A DNA stretch of 64,000 nucleotides from Hyphomicrobiales bacterium (GTDB lineage Bacteria > Pseudomonadota > Alphaproteobacteria > Rhizobiales > Rhizobiaceae), in assembly GCA_021775415.1 (NCBI GenBank), contig JAJFHV010000021.1, positions 1 through 64,000 on the forward strand, in the 5' to 3' direction. The notes beneath the pieces were generated by a model, which saw only the letters and a program-made list of their open reading frames with translations, was not told where the DNA came from and did not search any database. Positions within the stretch are counted from its first letter, which is position 1; every line of letters starts with the position of its first letter. Below, one piece after another: positions 27,591 through 36,023 of this stretch. A program made the translations under genes and the position numbers.

Positions 27591-28637
27591 CTAGTCAATT
27601 TTGTCCCAGCTTGCAGGAGTCCCTGCCTTGATATTCTGATTTACCTTTTTGCCAATCAATTCGTCAAAGAATTTTGGCGGCAAGCCAAAACCTGGGCGGA
27701 TGCTTTTGATGTTTTCAATTGTGATTTGCGCGCCAGCCTCTACGTGTTCGACAAAGTATATTGAACGTCTGAATTTAGCATTTTGTTGTTCACTGGATTT
27801 CAATCCATAGTCAACCTTCCCCAGTGCCTCATGTGCCGTCACAACATTCTGGCATAACTGGCTCATCTCATCAGGTTCCAGGGAAAAGCTGCTGTCGGGT
27901 CCACCATCAGCGCGATCAAGTGTGAAATGTTTTTCAATGATGGAGGCACCCAAAGCCACACTCGCTATCGCAGTGGCATAACCAAGAGTATGGTCTGAAA
28001 GGCCGGTTAAAACATGGTAACGCGCAGCCATGTCTCCAATGGTTTTAAGATTGTAATCCGCCGCCGGTGCGGGATAGCCGCTTACGCAATGAAGAAGTGC
28101 AAGTTCTTTGCATCCTGCTTCCCGTGCAGCGTTGACTGCTTCTTCAATTTCATCGAGATTCGCCAGCCCGGTTGAAATTATCATTGGTTTGCCGGTGCTG
28201 GCCGCATAGCGGATCAGTGGCAGGTCAACGGCTTCGAAGCTGGCGATTTTATATGCTGGCGTATTGAGGTCTTCCAGCAGGTCAATCGCGGTGTGGTCAA
28301 ATGGGGAACTGAATATGGTAATGCCAACTTTTGCGGCATGTTCAAACAATGGTTTGTGCCAGTCCCAGGGCATGTGTGCTTCTTCATAAAGCTCATAGAG
28401 GGTCCGGCCGTCCCACAGACCGCCAGTTATGCAAAAATCATCGCCTTCATTGTCGAGTGTTATTGTATCTGGTCGATAGGTCTGTAACTTGACTGCATCG
28501 GCTCCGGCCACTTTCGCTGCGCTGATGATGGATTTTGCGGTTTCAATGCTGCCGTTATGATTTGCCGAAAGTTCCGCAATCACAAAGGGTGCATGGCTTA
28601 AACTGATTGGGCGATTATTAATATTGATTTCGTTCAT
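27591..28637 (-). CDS. pseI: Pseudaminic acid synthase, PseI (NeuB family)
   Basis: 348 residues: a NeuB TIM barrel (FVIAELSANHNGS, ADAVKLQTYRPDTI, IISTGLANLDEIEEA, GLSDHTLGYATAIASVALGA) and a C-terminal SAF (antifreeze-like) domain from about 285. IEKHFTLDR followed by GPDSSFSLEPDE is characteristic of the PseI branch rather than sialic or legionaminic synthases. It condenses a 6-deoxy-2,4-diacetamido-altrose with phosphoenolpyruvate. ATG 28637 (MNEININ) is chosen because AGGA lies eight bases upstream; two earlier in-frame ATGs exist. It needs free sugar released by a PseG hydrolase, which I cannot find in the window. Confidence 0.92.
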   Translation of the reverse strand: MNEININNRPISLSHAPFVIAELSANHNGSIETAKSIISAAKVAGADAVKLQTYRPDTITLDNEGDDFCITGGLWDGRTLYELYEEAHMPWDWHKPLFEHAAKVGITIFSSPFDHTAIDLLEDLNTPAYKIASFEAVDLPLIRYAASTGKPMIISTGLANLDEIEEAVNAAREAGCKELALLHCVSGYPAPAADYNLKTIGDMAARYHVLTGLSDHTLGYATAIASVALGASIIEKHFTLDRADGGPDSSFSLEPDEMSQLCQNVVTAHEALGKVDYGLKSSEQQNAKFRRSIYFVEHVEAGAQITIENIKSIRPGFGLPPKFFDELIGKKVNQNIKAGTPASWDKID

Positions 28638-28730
28638 CGGATTCATCCTGCGTTGCAAAGCGATTGCCAGATTTGCTCCGGCAACCAGAATGCTGCTGCA
28701 AATAACGTTGTGGGACAGCCATCTTCTGCA

Positions 28731-29387
28731 TCATTTGCAATTTGCCTTCAACGCCAAATTTTCCAAGTGTGGGATGGCATCCACAAACCGGTCAATCCAA
28801 ATACTGTTTTCGATTTCCTTTACCTTTTGGTCAGCGAGCCAGAGGGTGTTAATTCCTGCCAAGGTCGCTGATCTTACGCCGTCGTGGGAATCCTCAATCG
28901 CAACTGCATAATTTGCCACTACTTTTGCTTTACTCAAGGCCAACAAATACGGATCTGGATGAGGTTTTCCCTGACTTGTGGAATCGCCAGCGATAACAAA
29001 ATCAATGTCGTGCTCCAGATTGTTGTTAGATAGCCAATTCTGGACCCGCAATTTTGAATTTGAAGTTACAATTGCGCAAATAAAATTCATTTCCCGTGCT
29101 TTTCGCAAAACCGCGCTCGCGCCGGAAACCGGCTTGCAATTTTCGATATTTCGGTCAATTGTCTGGTTGTAATTATCGAGCAGATTTGGGTTAAACGGTA
29201 CTTTGTGAGTGTTACAAAGCTGCGCAATTACGATTGGCAGCGGCGGGCCGTTCAAACTTTGAAATTCGCTCTCGCTCGGATTTCCGCCAATGGCTGTTAC
29301 AAACTCTTTATAGCATTGATACATGATGCCGAGGCTGTCTGCGACGGTTCCGTCAAAATCAAAAAAGACGCCAGTTTTATTCAACAT
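28731..29387 (-). CDS. HAD-superfamily phosphatase
   Basis: 218 residues. Motif I FFDFDGTVADS (nucleophile D9, D11), motif II AIVTSNS, motif III Lys in QGKPHPDPYL and motif IV AIEDSHDGVRSA are all present, giving a phosphoglycolate phosphatase-like or beta-phosphoglucomutase-like enzyme with a helical cap. Pseudaminate synthesis needs no phosphatase, whereas the Neu5Ac and legionaminate variants with 9-phosphate do, so its job here is unclear: sugar phosphate removal or housekeeping. It lies 93 bases upstream of pseI and 17 bases downstream of a methyltransferase gene in the same operon. Confidence 0.85.
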   Translation of the reverse strand: MLNKTGVFFDFDGTVADSLGIMYQCYKEFVTAIGGNPSESEFQSLNGPPLPIVIAQLCNTHKVPFNPNLLDNYNQTIDRNIENCKPVSGASAVLRKAREMNFICAIVTSNSKLRVQNWLSNNNLEHDIDFVIAGDSTSQGKPHPDPYLLALSKAKVVANYAVAIEDSHDGVRSATLAGINTLWLADQKVKEIENSIWIDRFVDAIPHLENLALKANCK

Positions 29388-29404
29388 GGTTCCAAGCTAG
29401 TACA

Positions 29405-30220
29405 CTAATTTTTCTTGCGGCAAACAAAAAGTCGGTTCTGCCCAAACTTTCCAAATTCGTTTAAATTCGCGGTGGATGAGGCTTCACATAATTTGGTTGC
29501 TGCATGAACCAGTGGATGATCATAGTCGATTTCCCCTCCGTTTATGGCTGGCACAAGCACATACAAGAGAATGTCGTGAAGACTGATAAAGTCTTCAACA
29601 TCCTCAAGGATAAGGTTTGAATTCGATATCGCAGGTCTGATTTGTTCCTCATCGAAAAACAAATTAAACTCAGCTGGAGTTCGCTCCGGCAAATTCATAA
29701 CTGATCTTAGCGCATTTTGTTGATCATAAGTCTGTTTACTGTTTTCAATCATCAACAATAAACCACCCGGCCGCAGCAAATCAGCAAGTGCACTGATTGC
29801 TTCAATCTGCAGAGTGGTGGTGTTTAAATTGATCAGGCACCGGTCGCTGAAAATAATATCATACTGTTTTTTCAAGCCGATTATTTCATCCAGCTTAACT
29901 ACATTTCCCTCAAAAAACCGAATTCTGTCACTTACTTTGTTTTCAACTGCCCTGGACCGAGCGGAGGATACCATCTCATCTACGAAATCAACTCCATCAA
30001 AGTGGTGTTCTGGCAATCGCATAGCAAGCTCAACACAATTTACTCCATTACCACATCCAACCTCGAGCACGGTTTTCAAGCCATTTTCATTTTTTAGCCT
30101 ACCCCAAATTGCATTTATCTCCAGTACTTTTGCGGTACTGGTTTTGGTTGTGGCACGAAGGCTGTCGCCGTATGTTTTTGACCAATCCGTCCAATGCGAA
30201 TGAATATCTTCGAGTTTCAT
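29405..30220 (-). CDS. SAM-dependent methyltransferase heading the pseI-pseB operon
   Basis: 271 residues. SAM motif I is TVLEVGCGNGVNCVELA (about 55-71), followed by the acidic FDGVDFVDEMV and the motif LRPGGLLLMIENSKQTY. The 50-residue N-terminal extension (HSHWTDWSKTYGDSLRATTK) recalls methyltransferases of sugar-modification loci, including proteins sometimes annotated with formyl or N-methyl transfer. It opens the operon methyltransferase-HAD-pseI-pseB-small frame-aminopeptidase-like; the 215 bases upstream separate it from the divergent Nudix-like gene. Confidence 0.8.
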   Translation of the reverse strand: MKLEDIHSHWTDWSKTYGDSLRATTKTSTAKVLEINAIWGRLKNENGLKTVLEVGCGNGVNCVELAMRLPEHHFDGVDFVDEMVSSARSRAVENKVSDRIRFFEGNVVKLDEIIGLKKQYDIIFSDRCLINLNTTTLQIEAISALADLLRPGGLLLMIENSKQTYDQQNALRSVMNLPERTPAEFNLFFDEEQIRPAISNSNLILEDVEDFISLHDILLYVLVPAINGGEIDYDHPLVHAATKLCEASSTANLNEFGKFGQNRLFVCRKKN

Positions 30221-30435
30221 GGGCTATGATACCTGTAGTATTGTCAGAACGGAATCTTTTCGCGTTCCTTACATAAATTTTTAGCGTTGATGTATCATAC
30301 TGGAAGGCGATGAAGCTAGCTTGATTTGATGTTGGCGGGATCAATATCAATCCAAATGAACATATCAGTGATTATCTGCAGCAAGAATGTAACTTTGGTG
30401 CTGCGACGAAACAGTATTATTAATGGAGAATGACC

Positions 30436-31143
30436 ATGATCACACTCGCGCGCTTAGACAGAGCCCCGATGATCGTGGCGCAGGAAATTACAACGCAGCT
30501 CGCCGAAGATGTGGAAATACGGATTTCGGAGATTTGGGGCTGTGGTCAAGAATTGCATGAAGCCGCAAAATATGATGGCACACTCTACTCGGTGGTGTCT
30601 CGCGATGAGGATCGATGGAATTGCCAAAAGGTACCGTATCGTTGGTTTTATGCACAGCGGCGCGAACCGTCGCTATTTGCACCCACCAACATTCGGCTGC
30701 TGGCAATTACTGGAATCATAACATGCGATAATGGCTTTCTGGTTGGACAGCGCGCGAATAATGTTGAGCAGGACAAGGGGCTGTGGGAACTGCTGCCAGC
30801 AGGGGGGATTGATGAACAGGCGATCAACCCAGACGGATCGATCGATCCGGTGACAGGACTATGGAGTGAATGGGAAGAGGAAACAGGATGTCCGGCCAGC
30901 TATATCGGAAGCAAGCCTAAAATTCTGGCGTTTGTGGAAAACCACGAAGACCATGTGATAGATTTGGTATTGTTGGCACATTGCACTCAGCCATTCGAAG
31001 TCATTCTTGAGCAATTTGAGAATACCAGTTCTGGTGAGTACACAAAAATCAGTTGTTTAACCCAAAAACAGATACTCGAGGAGAGCATCGGTCACTTTGC
31101 CGATGTGACGAAGCTGATTGCGAGTGAGCTTCTTAACCTCTAA
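30436..31143 (+). CDS. Nudix-hydrolase-like protein with degenerate Nudix box
   Basis: 235 residues; ATG 30436 has GGAG seven bases upstream, better spaced than ATG 30430. The centre carries LLPAGGIDEQ and SEWEEETGCPA, which are the two ends of a Nudix box, but about eight extra residues (NPDGSIDP region) separate them and the normally conserved Arg before the glutamates is Ser. Insertions of this sort occur in nucleotide-sugar pyrophosphatases. A role in hydrolysing a nucleotide sugar of the island is an inference; loss of activity is also possible. It converges on the fused transferase gene with a four-base overlap and is one of only three rightward genes in the island. Confidence 0.68.
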   Translation: MITLARLDRAPMIVAQEITTQLAEDVEIRISEIWGCGQELHEAAKYDGTLYSVVSRDEDRWNCQKVPYRWFYAQRREPSLFAPTNIRLLAITGIITCDNGFLVGQRANNVEQDKGLWELLPAGGIDEQAINPDGSIDPVTGLWSEWEEETGCPASYIGSKPKILAFVENHEDHVIDLVLLAHCTQPFEVILEQFENTSSGEYTKISCLTQKQILEESIGHFADVTKLIASELLNL

Positions 31144-33179
31144 TTCAATCGCCTGAAGCCGCTATGGCAAACCGGCCCCTTGAGAAGCGGGCCAATATTG
31201 CGGCCTCCTTCGCATTCTGCAATTGTCTTGTAAATTGGATCCAGGGCCTCGAAATATTGATCAATGATTTCCTTAGTATGCTCAATGCAAGCATATACGC
31301 TGGTGCCGGCGAGAAAACCACTCGCCAGCATTTCCTGAGTAATCAAGGTTTTATATTCGAGCGCGTGTTCGGACTGGAATGTGTAACCTGCAAGTGCTGC
31401 AAGGCCCCAGTGATTGACTCCCAACCCGTGTTTATCAGCCAATACCTGCCATCTGGTGCGAATGTCATTTCCGATTTGGCTGATGGTCTCCCAGGACTTA
31501 ATGCGTTCCATAACTTCCAGTGTTTTCAGTGCAGCTGTTGGCCCGATACGCTCTGTCCAGAATGTGCTACTGATAAAACTCACTTGGGCGACATCCATTA
31601 CTTCCTTGCGCCCGATGACCGCATTGATCGCGTATCCATTGCCCAGAGTTTTTCCGAAAACCGCCATGTCCGGTTCAATGTCGAATTCCGTGTGTAGCCC
31701 ACCAAAGGTTTGCCGGAAGCCGGAAGTGCATTCATCAAAAATCAACACGATTTCATTGTCGGTCGCGAGCTTTCTGACCTTTGACAGGAAGTTGTCTGTT
31801 GGCGGCAGGTTGCGCACCACCTCCATCTTGATGACACCGATTTCATGGTCTTTCACCAGTTTTTCGAGGGTCTCGAAGTCATTGTATTCAAACGGCAAGA
31901 CACTGCCCCTGAGGTTTTCCGGTACACCAGTCGGATCAAGCCCTGGAAGTAGATGCCCCGCGAGGCATTCTGAATCACCCAGATTGGCTGAGAGATACCA
32001 GTCGTGCCAACCGTGATATCCACACACGGCAACCGTGTTTCTCCCCGAGAATGCCCGGGCAATACGTATGGCTACTGAATTGGCCTCACCACCAGCTCGT
32101 GTAAAACGGACACCACCCGCCCAGGGGTGCATCTCGATTAGTCGTTCGGCAAGATACACTTCTTCCGGGCAATTAAGGGTGGACATATTGCCGTTGGTTA
32201 CGGTTTGCTTTACCGCCTCATCGACTTCAGGATGTCCGTAGCCAAGCGTGTTTGTACCGACACCCATCAGTGAAAGGTCGAAAAACTTGTTGTCATCCAA
32301 ATCCCATACGGCGCAGCCTTTTGTTTTGCTGAAATAGGATGGCCATTGGTCCGGCAAAAACATTTCCGGTCGTTTGGAGAGTAGCATTGTTCCGCCCGGA
32401 ATTACCTGCTTTGCCCGTTTCCACAGTTTCTGTCCTGAATTCATCAAAGTACCTTCATTTCGAGCATATTGTTGATTTGCCGAAAATAGTTTTGGTATTT
32501 TCCGCTGTAGTTCAAGAATCTGAGACCAGGTGAAATCCGTATTTGGTTCAAAGTGCCTGAAAATGTTTTCCACTACTTCCAGATCACCCGGCTCATCAAC
32601 CGTCCATCGCATATCGGAGTTGTCATTTTCAGCTTCTATATTAACTCGCTGAAAATTGCTGGATGTTCTCAAGTACGGTGTGACGTGTTCACGTTCGAAA
32701 GCCGAGGTTGAATTTTTTTCGGCTTGTTTTAACGCCTCAAAAGAAAATACCTCGATATCAAGCCCATCTGGATAGGTCGGCGGCTCGACATTGGACGCAT
32801 AGTCTGCCTTGCTATCAATATATTTATCCAGCACAGCATCAACCAGTGCGGGGTCAACCAATGGGCAATCGCCGGTAATTCGAACAATGGTATCGGCATT
32901 CGCTTTCCGCGCTGCAGTAAAAAAGCGGTTCAATACGTCGGTTTCGCTGCCGCGATAACACTTGAACCCCAGCGATATGACAAGCGTTTCAAGCGCATCG
33001 TTTTCGTTTCCTTGTCCAGTAGCTAAAACAACTTCATCGATGCGTTTTGATTTTGCAAGCCGACCCAGCAGCAGCTCAATCAAAGGTTTGCCGCATACCG
33101 GTTTCAAGACCTTGCCCGGCAGTCGGGTTGAGCCGATGCGTGCCTGTACGATTGCGACGGTTCTCAATTTGGTTTCCAC
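31140..33179 (-). CDS. Fusion: SpsF/PseF-type cytidylyltransferase plus class III aminotransferase
   Basis: 679 residues in one frame. Residues 1-235 are a nucleotidyltransferase (VAIVQARIGSTRLPGKVL with the nucleotide-binding R-x-x-S-x-R-L-P-x-K motif, ITGDCPLVDP with metal Asp, YPDGLDIEVFSF). Residues 245-679 are a glutamate-1-semialdehyde aminomutase-like PLP enzyme (RFTRAGGEANSVAIRIAR, LIFDECTSGFR, PLP lysine K510 in FGKTLGNGYA). The first half may activate the nonulosonate with CMP, the PseF step; the second would add an amino group to a sugar, since PseC is encoded separately. Domain order is similar to fusions known in other nonulosonate loci. The start overlaps the aldo/keto reductase stop by 16 bases. 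Confidence 0.88.
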   Translation of the reverse strand: METKLRTVAIVQARIGSTRLPGKVLKPVCGKPLIELLLGRLAKSKRIDEVVLATGQGNENDALETLVISLGFKCYRGSETDVLNRFFTAARKANADTIVRITGDCPLVDPALVDAVLDKYIDSKADYASNVEPPTYPDGLDIEVFSFEALKQAEKNSTSAFEREHVTPYLRTSSNFQRVNIEAENDNSDMRWTVDEPGDLEVVENIFRHFEPNTDFTWSQILELQRKIPKLFSANQQYARNEGTLMNSGQKLWKRAKQVIPGGTMLLSKRPEMFLPDQWPSYFSKTKGCAVWDLDDNKFFDLSLMGVGTNTLGYGHPEVDEAVKQTVTNGNMSTLNCPEEVYLAERLIEMHPWAGGVRFTRAGGEANSVAIRIARAFSGRNTVAVCGYHGWHDWYLSANLGDSECLAGHLLPGLDPTGVPENLRGSVLPFEYNDFETLEKLVKDHEIGVIKMEVVRNLPPTDNFLSKVRKLATDNEIVLIFDECTSGFRQTFGGLHTEFDIEPDMAVFGKTLGNGYAINAVIGRKEVMDVAQVSFISSTFWTERIGPTAALKTLEVMERIKSWETISQIGNDIRTRWQVLADKHGLGVNHWGLAALAGYTFQSEHALEYKTLITQEMLASGFLAGTSVYACIEHTKEIIDQYFEALDPIYKTIAECEGGRNIGPLLKGPVCHSGFRRLN

Positions 33180-34048
33180 AAGGTTGGGTTTATCAGCTCA
33201 AGTGGCATATCGGAGAACAATTCCGATGAGGTCAATGTTTGGCCAATCTCCATGTCGAGAATTTGCGTGAGTTGGTTAAGGTCTTCAACGCCAACAATTA
33301 CGTGGTCGATCTGCGGGCAGTTCAGTGCATGGCCAAGGCAGGCTTGCATCGGAGACAAGTTTTCCGTGTTCAGCCAGTGTTTCCAATGGGTCCAGACTTC
33401 CGGCCATCTTTCGAAATATTGTGGCCGTGTATCCTCCGCCATCAGTAACAAGCCTTGCAAGAAGATTGAGCGGACATGGATTTCAGTACCGCAGTTCTTC
33501 AGTCGGTCGAGCCAGCCGGACTGAAGGAATCTGTTGTCAAACACATTAAAGGGCGCCTGGACGATATCGGCTGTCATTTCCGGTGGCAGGGACTCGAGGT
33601 CGTCCGGTCCATATACCGACCAACCGATTTTTCGGGTGTATCCGTGCTCTTTTAATGCTTGTAACGCAGCATACAATTGTGCTGCCCTGGCGCCAAGAAG
33701 GTCCGATGCATTGTGCAGCAATACGGCATGGACTGAAGATTGTCGCAGTCTTTCAAGCGATCCGGTAATTTGATCTGTTACCCAGTCTTCAACCTGTGCT
33801 GTTTCTTCCGGCACTGGTGGCAATTTGGTCACTAGCTGCCATTCATCCAGACCGATGTCGCCCAGCACGGTTTCGGCTTTTCCATAGGACATTGCGGTAT
33901 CCAGAAACTGAATTCCCTGCGCTGACGCCAGCGATAGGATAGATTCAACTTCTCTTGGTGAAACAATTCCGGATCGGTTTGATATCCCGTAATCGAGACC
34001 GAACTGTGCGGTACCAATTATCAACTTTTTTCTGAGTTCTGCTTGCAT
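33164..34048 (-). CDS. Aldo/keto reductase
   Basis: 294 residues, a TIM-barrel oxidoreductase. The catalytic tetrad appears as D50 and Y55 (FLDTAMSYGKAE), K in LVTKLPP and H in AVLLHNAS. NADPH-binding loop residues are in the C-terminal third (DHVIVGVEDLNQLTQIL). Such aldo/keto reductases recur beside SpsF-type transferases in nonulosonate and surface-glycan loci, where a keto-sugar reduction is presumed. It lies between pseC (62 bases upstream) and the fused transferase gene (16-base overlap) on the same strand. Confidence 0.88.
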   Translation of the reverse strand: MQAELRKKLIIGTAQFGLDYGISNRSGIVSPREVESILSLASAQGIQFLDTAMSYGKAETVLGDIGLDEWQLVTKLPPVPEETAQVEDWVTDQITGSLERLRQSSVHAVLLHNASDLLGARAAQLYAALQALKEHGYTRKIGWSVYGPDDLESLPPEMTADIVQAPFNVFDNRFLQSGWLDRLKNCGTEIHVRSIFLQGLLLMAEDTRPQYFERWPEVWTHWKHWLNTENLSPMQACLGHALNCPQIDHVIVGVEDLNQLTQILDMEIGQTLTSSELFSDMPLELINPTLWKPN

Positions 34049-34110
34049 GAATTTCGATCATCGAATTGGGAAGGGTGCCTGATTCAATATGAGTTTAGGT
34101 TCTACAGGCC

Positions 34111-35268
34111 TTAAATCAATATCTGCTCAAGTGAGCGAACTACAGTGCGTTTCTCATCATCCATAATAGCTGCAAACATCGGAATGCTGATTGCTTCACC
34201 ATAGTATTTTTCTGCCTCGGGGAAATCACCCTGTTTGAAGCCCATTGCCGCATAGTAGGGCTGAAGGTGCACCGGGATATAGTGCAGGTTCACACCGATA
34301 CCTGCCTGTCGCAGTTTTTCGAAAACCTGCCGGTGGGTTTTGTTGATATTTTCACATTGGATGCGCACAACATACAAATGCCAGGCGGATAGGCTATCCG
34401 GGATTTGCCTGGGCTGGCGCAGAGGCAGCTCGCTTAGTTTTTCATTGTAGTAGTCGGCGAGACTACGCCTGGCTGCAAGGAATGGTTCAATCCTCTTTAG
34501 TTGGCTAATGCCAAGTGCTGCCTGCAGGTCTGTCAGTCGATAATTATATCCCAGATCAAGCTGCTGATAGTACCAGGGGCCGTCCGGTTCATTGGTCATC
34601 AGGGTTTCATCTCTGGTGATTCCGTGGCTACGAAATCGATCCAGCCGCGTAGCAAGTTCGGGGTTGTTGGTTACTGCCAAACCGCCTTCACCGGTGGTAA
34701 TAATTTTAACCGGGTGAAAACTGAAGACCGTGATATCGCTAAATTCGCAATTGCCTATCGGTTTACCCCGATATTCGCCCCCGATGGCGTGTGAGGCATC
34801 TTCTACTATCCGGAAGCCATACTTTTGGGAAAGCGCATGAATTGCCCGCATGTCGCAGGACTGACCGCACAAGTGAACTGCCACCAGAACCTTTGGAAGC
34901 TTGCCATTCTTTTCTGCAACTTCGAGTTTTGCTTCCAGAGCTTCTATGGAGATATTATAGGTATCGGGATCAATATCGACAAAATCGACTTGCGCGCCGC
35001 AGTACAAACCACAATTCGATGAAGCAACAAAGGTAATCGGTGAGGTCCATAACCAGTCCCCTGTGCCAATTCTCAGTGCGAGACAGGAAATATGCAGCGC
35101 TGCGGTTGCATTGGCCACCGCAATTGCGTGTTTGGCACCACAAAAATCGGCGACCAGATTTTCAAACTGAGGAATTTTGGGTCCCTGAGTAAGCCGATCC
35201 CCTCGCAAGGTTTCGACTACAGCTTCTATATCGCTGTCATCAATATCCTGTCGTCCGTACGGGATCAT
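34111..35268 (-). CDS. pseC: UDP-4-amino-4,6-dideoxy-N-acetyl-beta-L-altrosamine transaminase, PseC
   Basis: 385 residues of the DegT/DnrJ/EryC1 aminotransferase family. MIPYGRQDIDDSD is the family N-terminus, so ATG 35268 is used and the 15 codons before it are dropped. ANATAALHISCLAL, EDASHAIGGEYRG and the PLP lysine K188 in FSFHPVKIITTGEGG match PseC. It aminates C4 of the PseB product using glutamate. It sits 66 bases downstream of greA on the same strand, so it may be partly read from the greA promoter, and leads the operon pseC-aldo/keto reductase-fusion. Confidence 0.93.
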   Translation of the reverse strand: MIPYGRQDIDDSDIEAVVETLRGDRLTQGPKIPQFENLVADFCGAKHAIAVANATAALHISCLALRIGTGDWLWTSPITFVASSNCGLYCGAQVDFVDIDPDTYNISIEALEAKLEVAEKNGKLPKVLVAVHLCGQSCDMRAIHALSQKYGFRIVEDASHAIGGEYRGKPIGNCEFSDITVFSFHPVKIITTGEGGLAVTNNPELATRLDRFRSHGITRDETLMTNEPDGPWYYQQLDLGYNYRLTDLQAALGISQLKRIEPFLAARRSLADYYNEKLSELPLRQPRQIPDSLSAWHLYVVRIQCENINKTHRQVFEKLRQAGIGVNLHYIPVHLQPYYAAMGFKQGDFPEAEKYYGEAISIPMFAAIMDDEKRTVVRSLEQILI

Positions 35269-35334
35269 AGTCGACTGCACTCCAAGCTGAGGATGCCAAT
35301 TGATCGGTGGCAAACATCGCCAACTCTATCATGA

Positions 35335-35808
35335 TTAAGCGAAACGCACCGAGAGGATTTCGTAGGATTTGGCACCACCGGGTGCAACAACTTCTGCGCT
35401 GTCGCCCTTTTTCTTGCCAATCAGGGCGCGTGCGATGGGTGAAGATATTGAGATCTTGCCTTCTTTTACATCCGCTTCCTGGTCTCCGACGATCTGGTAG
35501 GTCTTTTTCTCATCCGTATCTTCATCTGCCAGTTTGACTGTCGCGCCAAACTTCACGGTATCCCCGGAGAGCTTGGAAACGTCAATAATTTCAGCCCGGG
35601 AAAGCAAATCCTCGAGTTCTGCAACGCGGCCTTCATTGTGGCTCTGTTGTTCTTTGGCAGCATGATATTCAGCGTTTTCCGACAAGTCGCCATGGGCGCG
35701 CGCTTCCGAAATCATCTGAATGATTTCTGGCCGATCTTCCGACTGACGACGACGCAATTCTTCTTCTAGCGCCGTATGTCCTCCGGCTGTCATTGGGACT
35801 TTTTCCAT
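35335..35808 (-). CDS. greA: Transcription elongation factor GreA
   Basis: 157 residues, standard size. An N-terminal coiled coil with the acidic tip ([20 protein letters not shown]) is followed by an FKBP-like domain ending [15 protein letters not shown] and YEILSVRFA. It rescues backtracked RNA polymerase by stimulating transcript cleavage. ATG 35808 (MEKVPMT) matches the family start; four extra codons upstream are ignored. Its location between carB and a surface-polysaccharide locus parallels the greA-lps region of Sinorhizobium as I recall it. Confidence 0.97.
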   Translation of the reverse strand: MEKVPMTAGGHTALEEELRRRQSEDRPEIIQMISEARAHGDLSENAEYHAAKEQQSHNEGRVAELEDLLSRAEIIDVSKLSGDTVKFGATVKLADEDTDEKKTYQIVGDQEADVKEGKISISSPIARALIGKKKGDSAEVVAPGGAKSYEILSVRFA

Positions 35809-36023
35809 TGTTCTGCTCACAATCTCGCCATTTTGCCCGTAATTTGGCAGCGAATGACAAAAGAAAACGACCCCCAGACGAGGTCTCAGGGCCGCACAAC
35901 CAAATACTACTGGGTAAATATAACACGGATTCGGGAAATTTCATCCTTTTTTGTGACTTTCACCAGTTTACAGTGACGCAGCCTTGTGGTTGGGCTGTTC
36001 AGTCATCTCAGATTGAGGAATTC

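Noticed and set aside
35793-36023. N-terminal extension of the flavoprotein
   Set aside because: It overlaps the divergent greA 5' end, its residues are low-quality, and ATG 36024 has a ribosome-binding site directly before the FAD motif.
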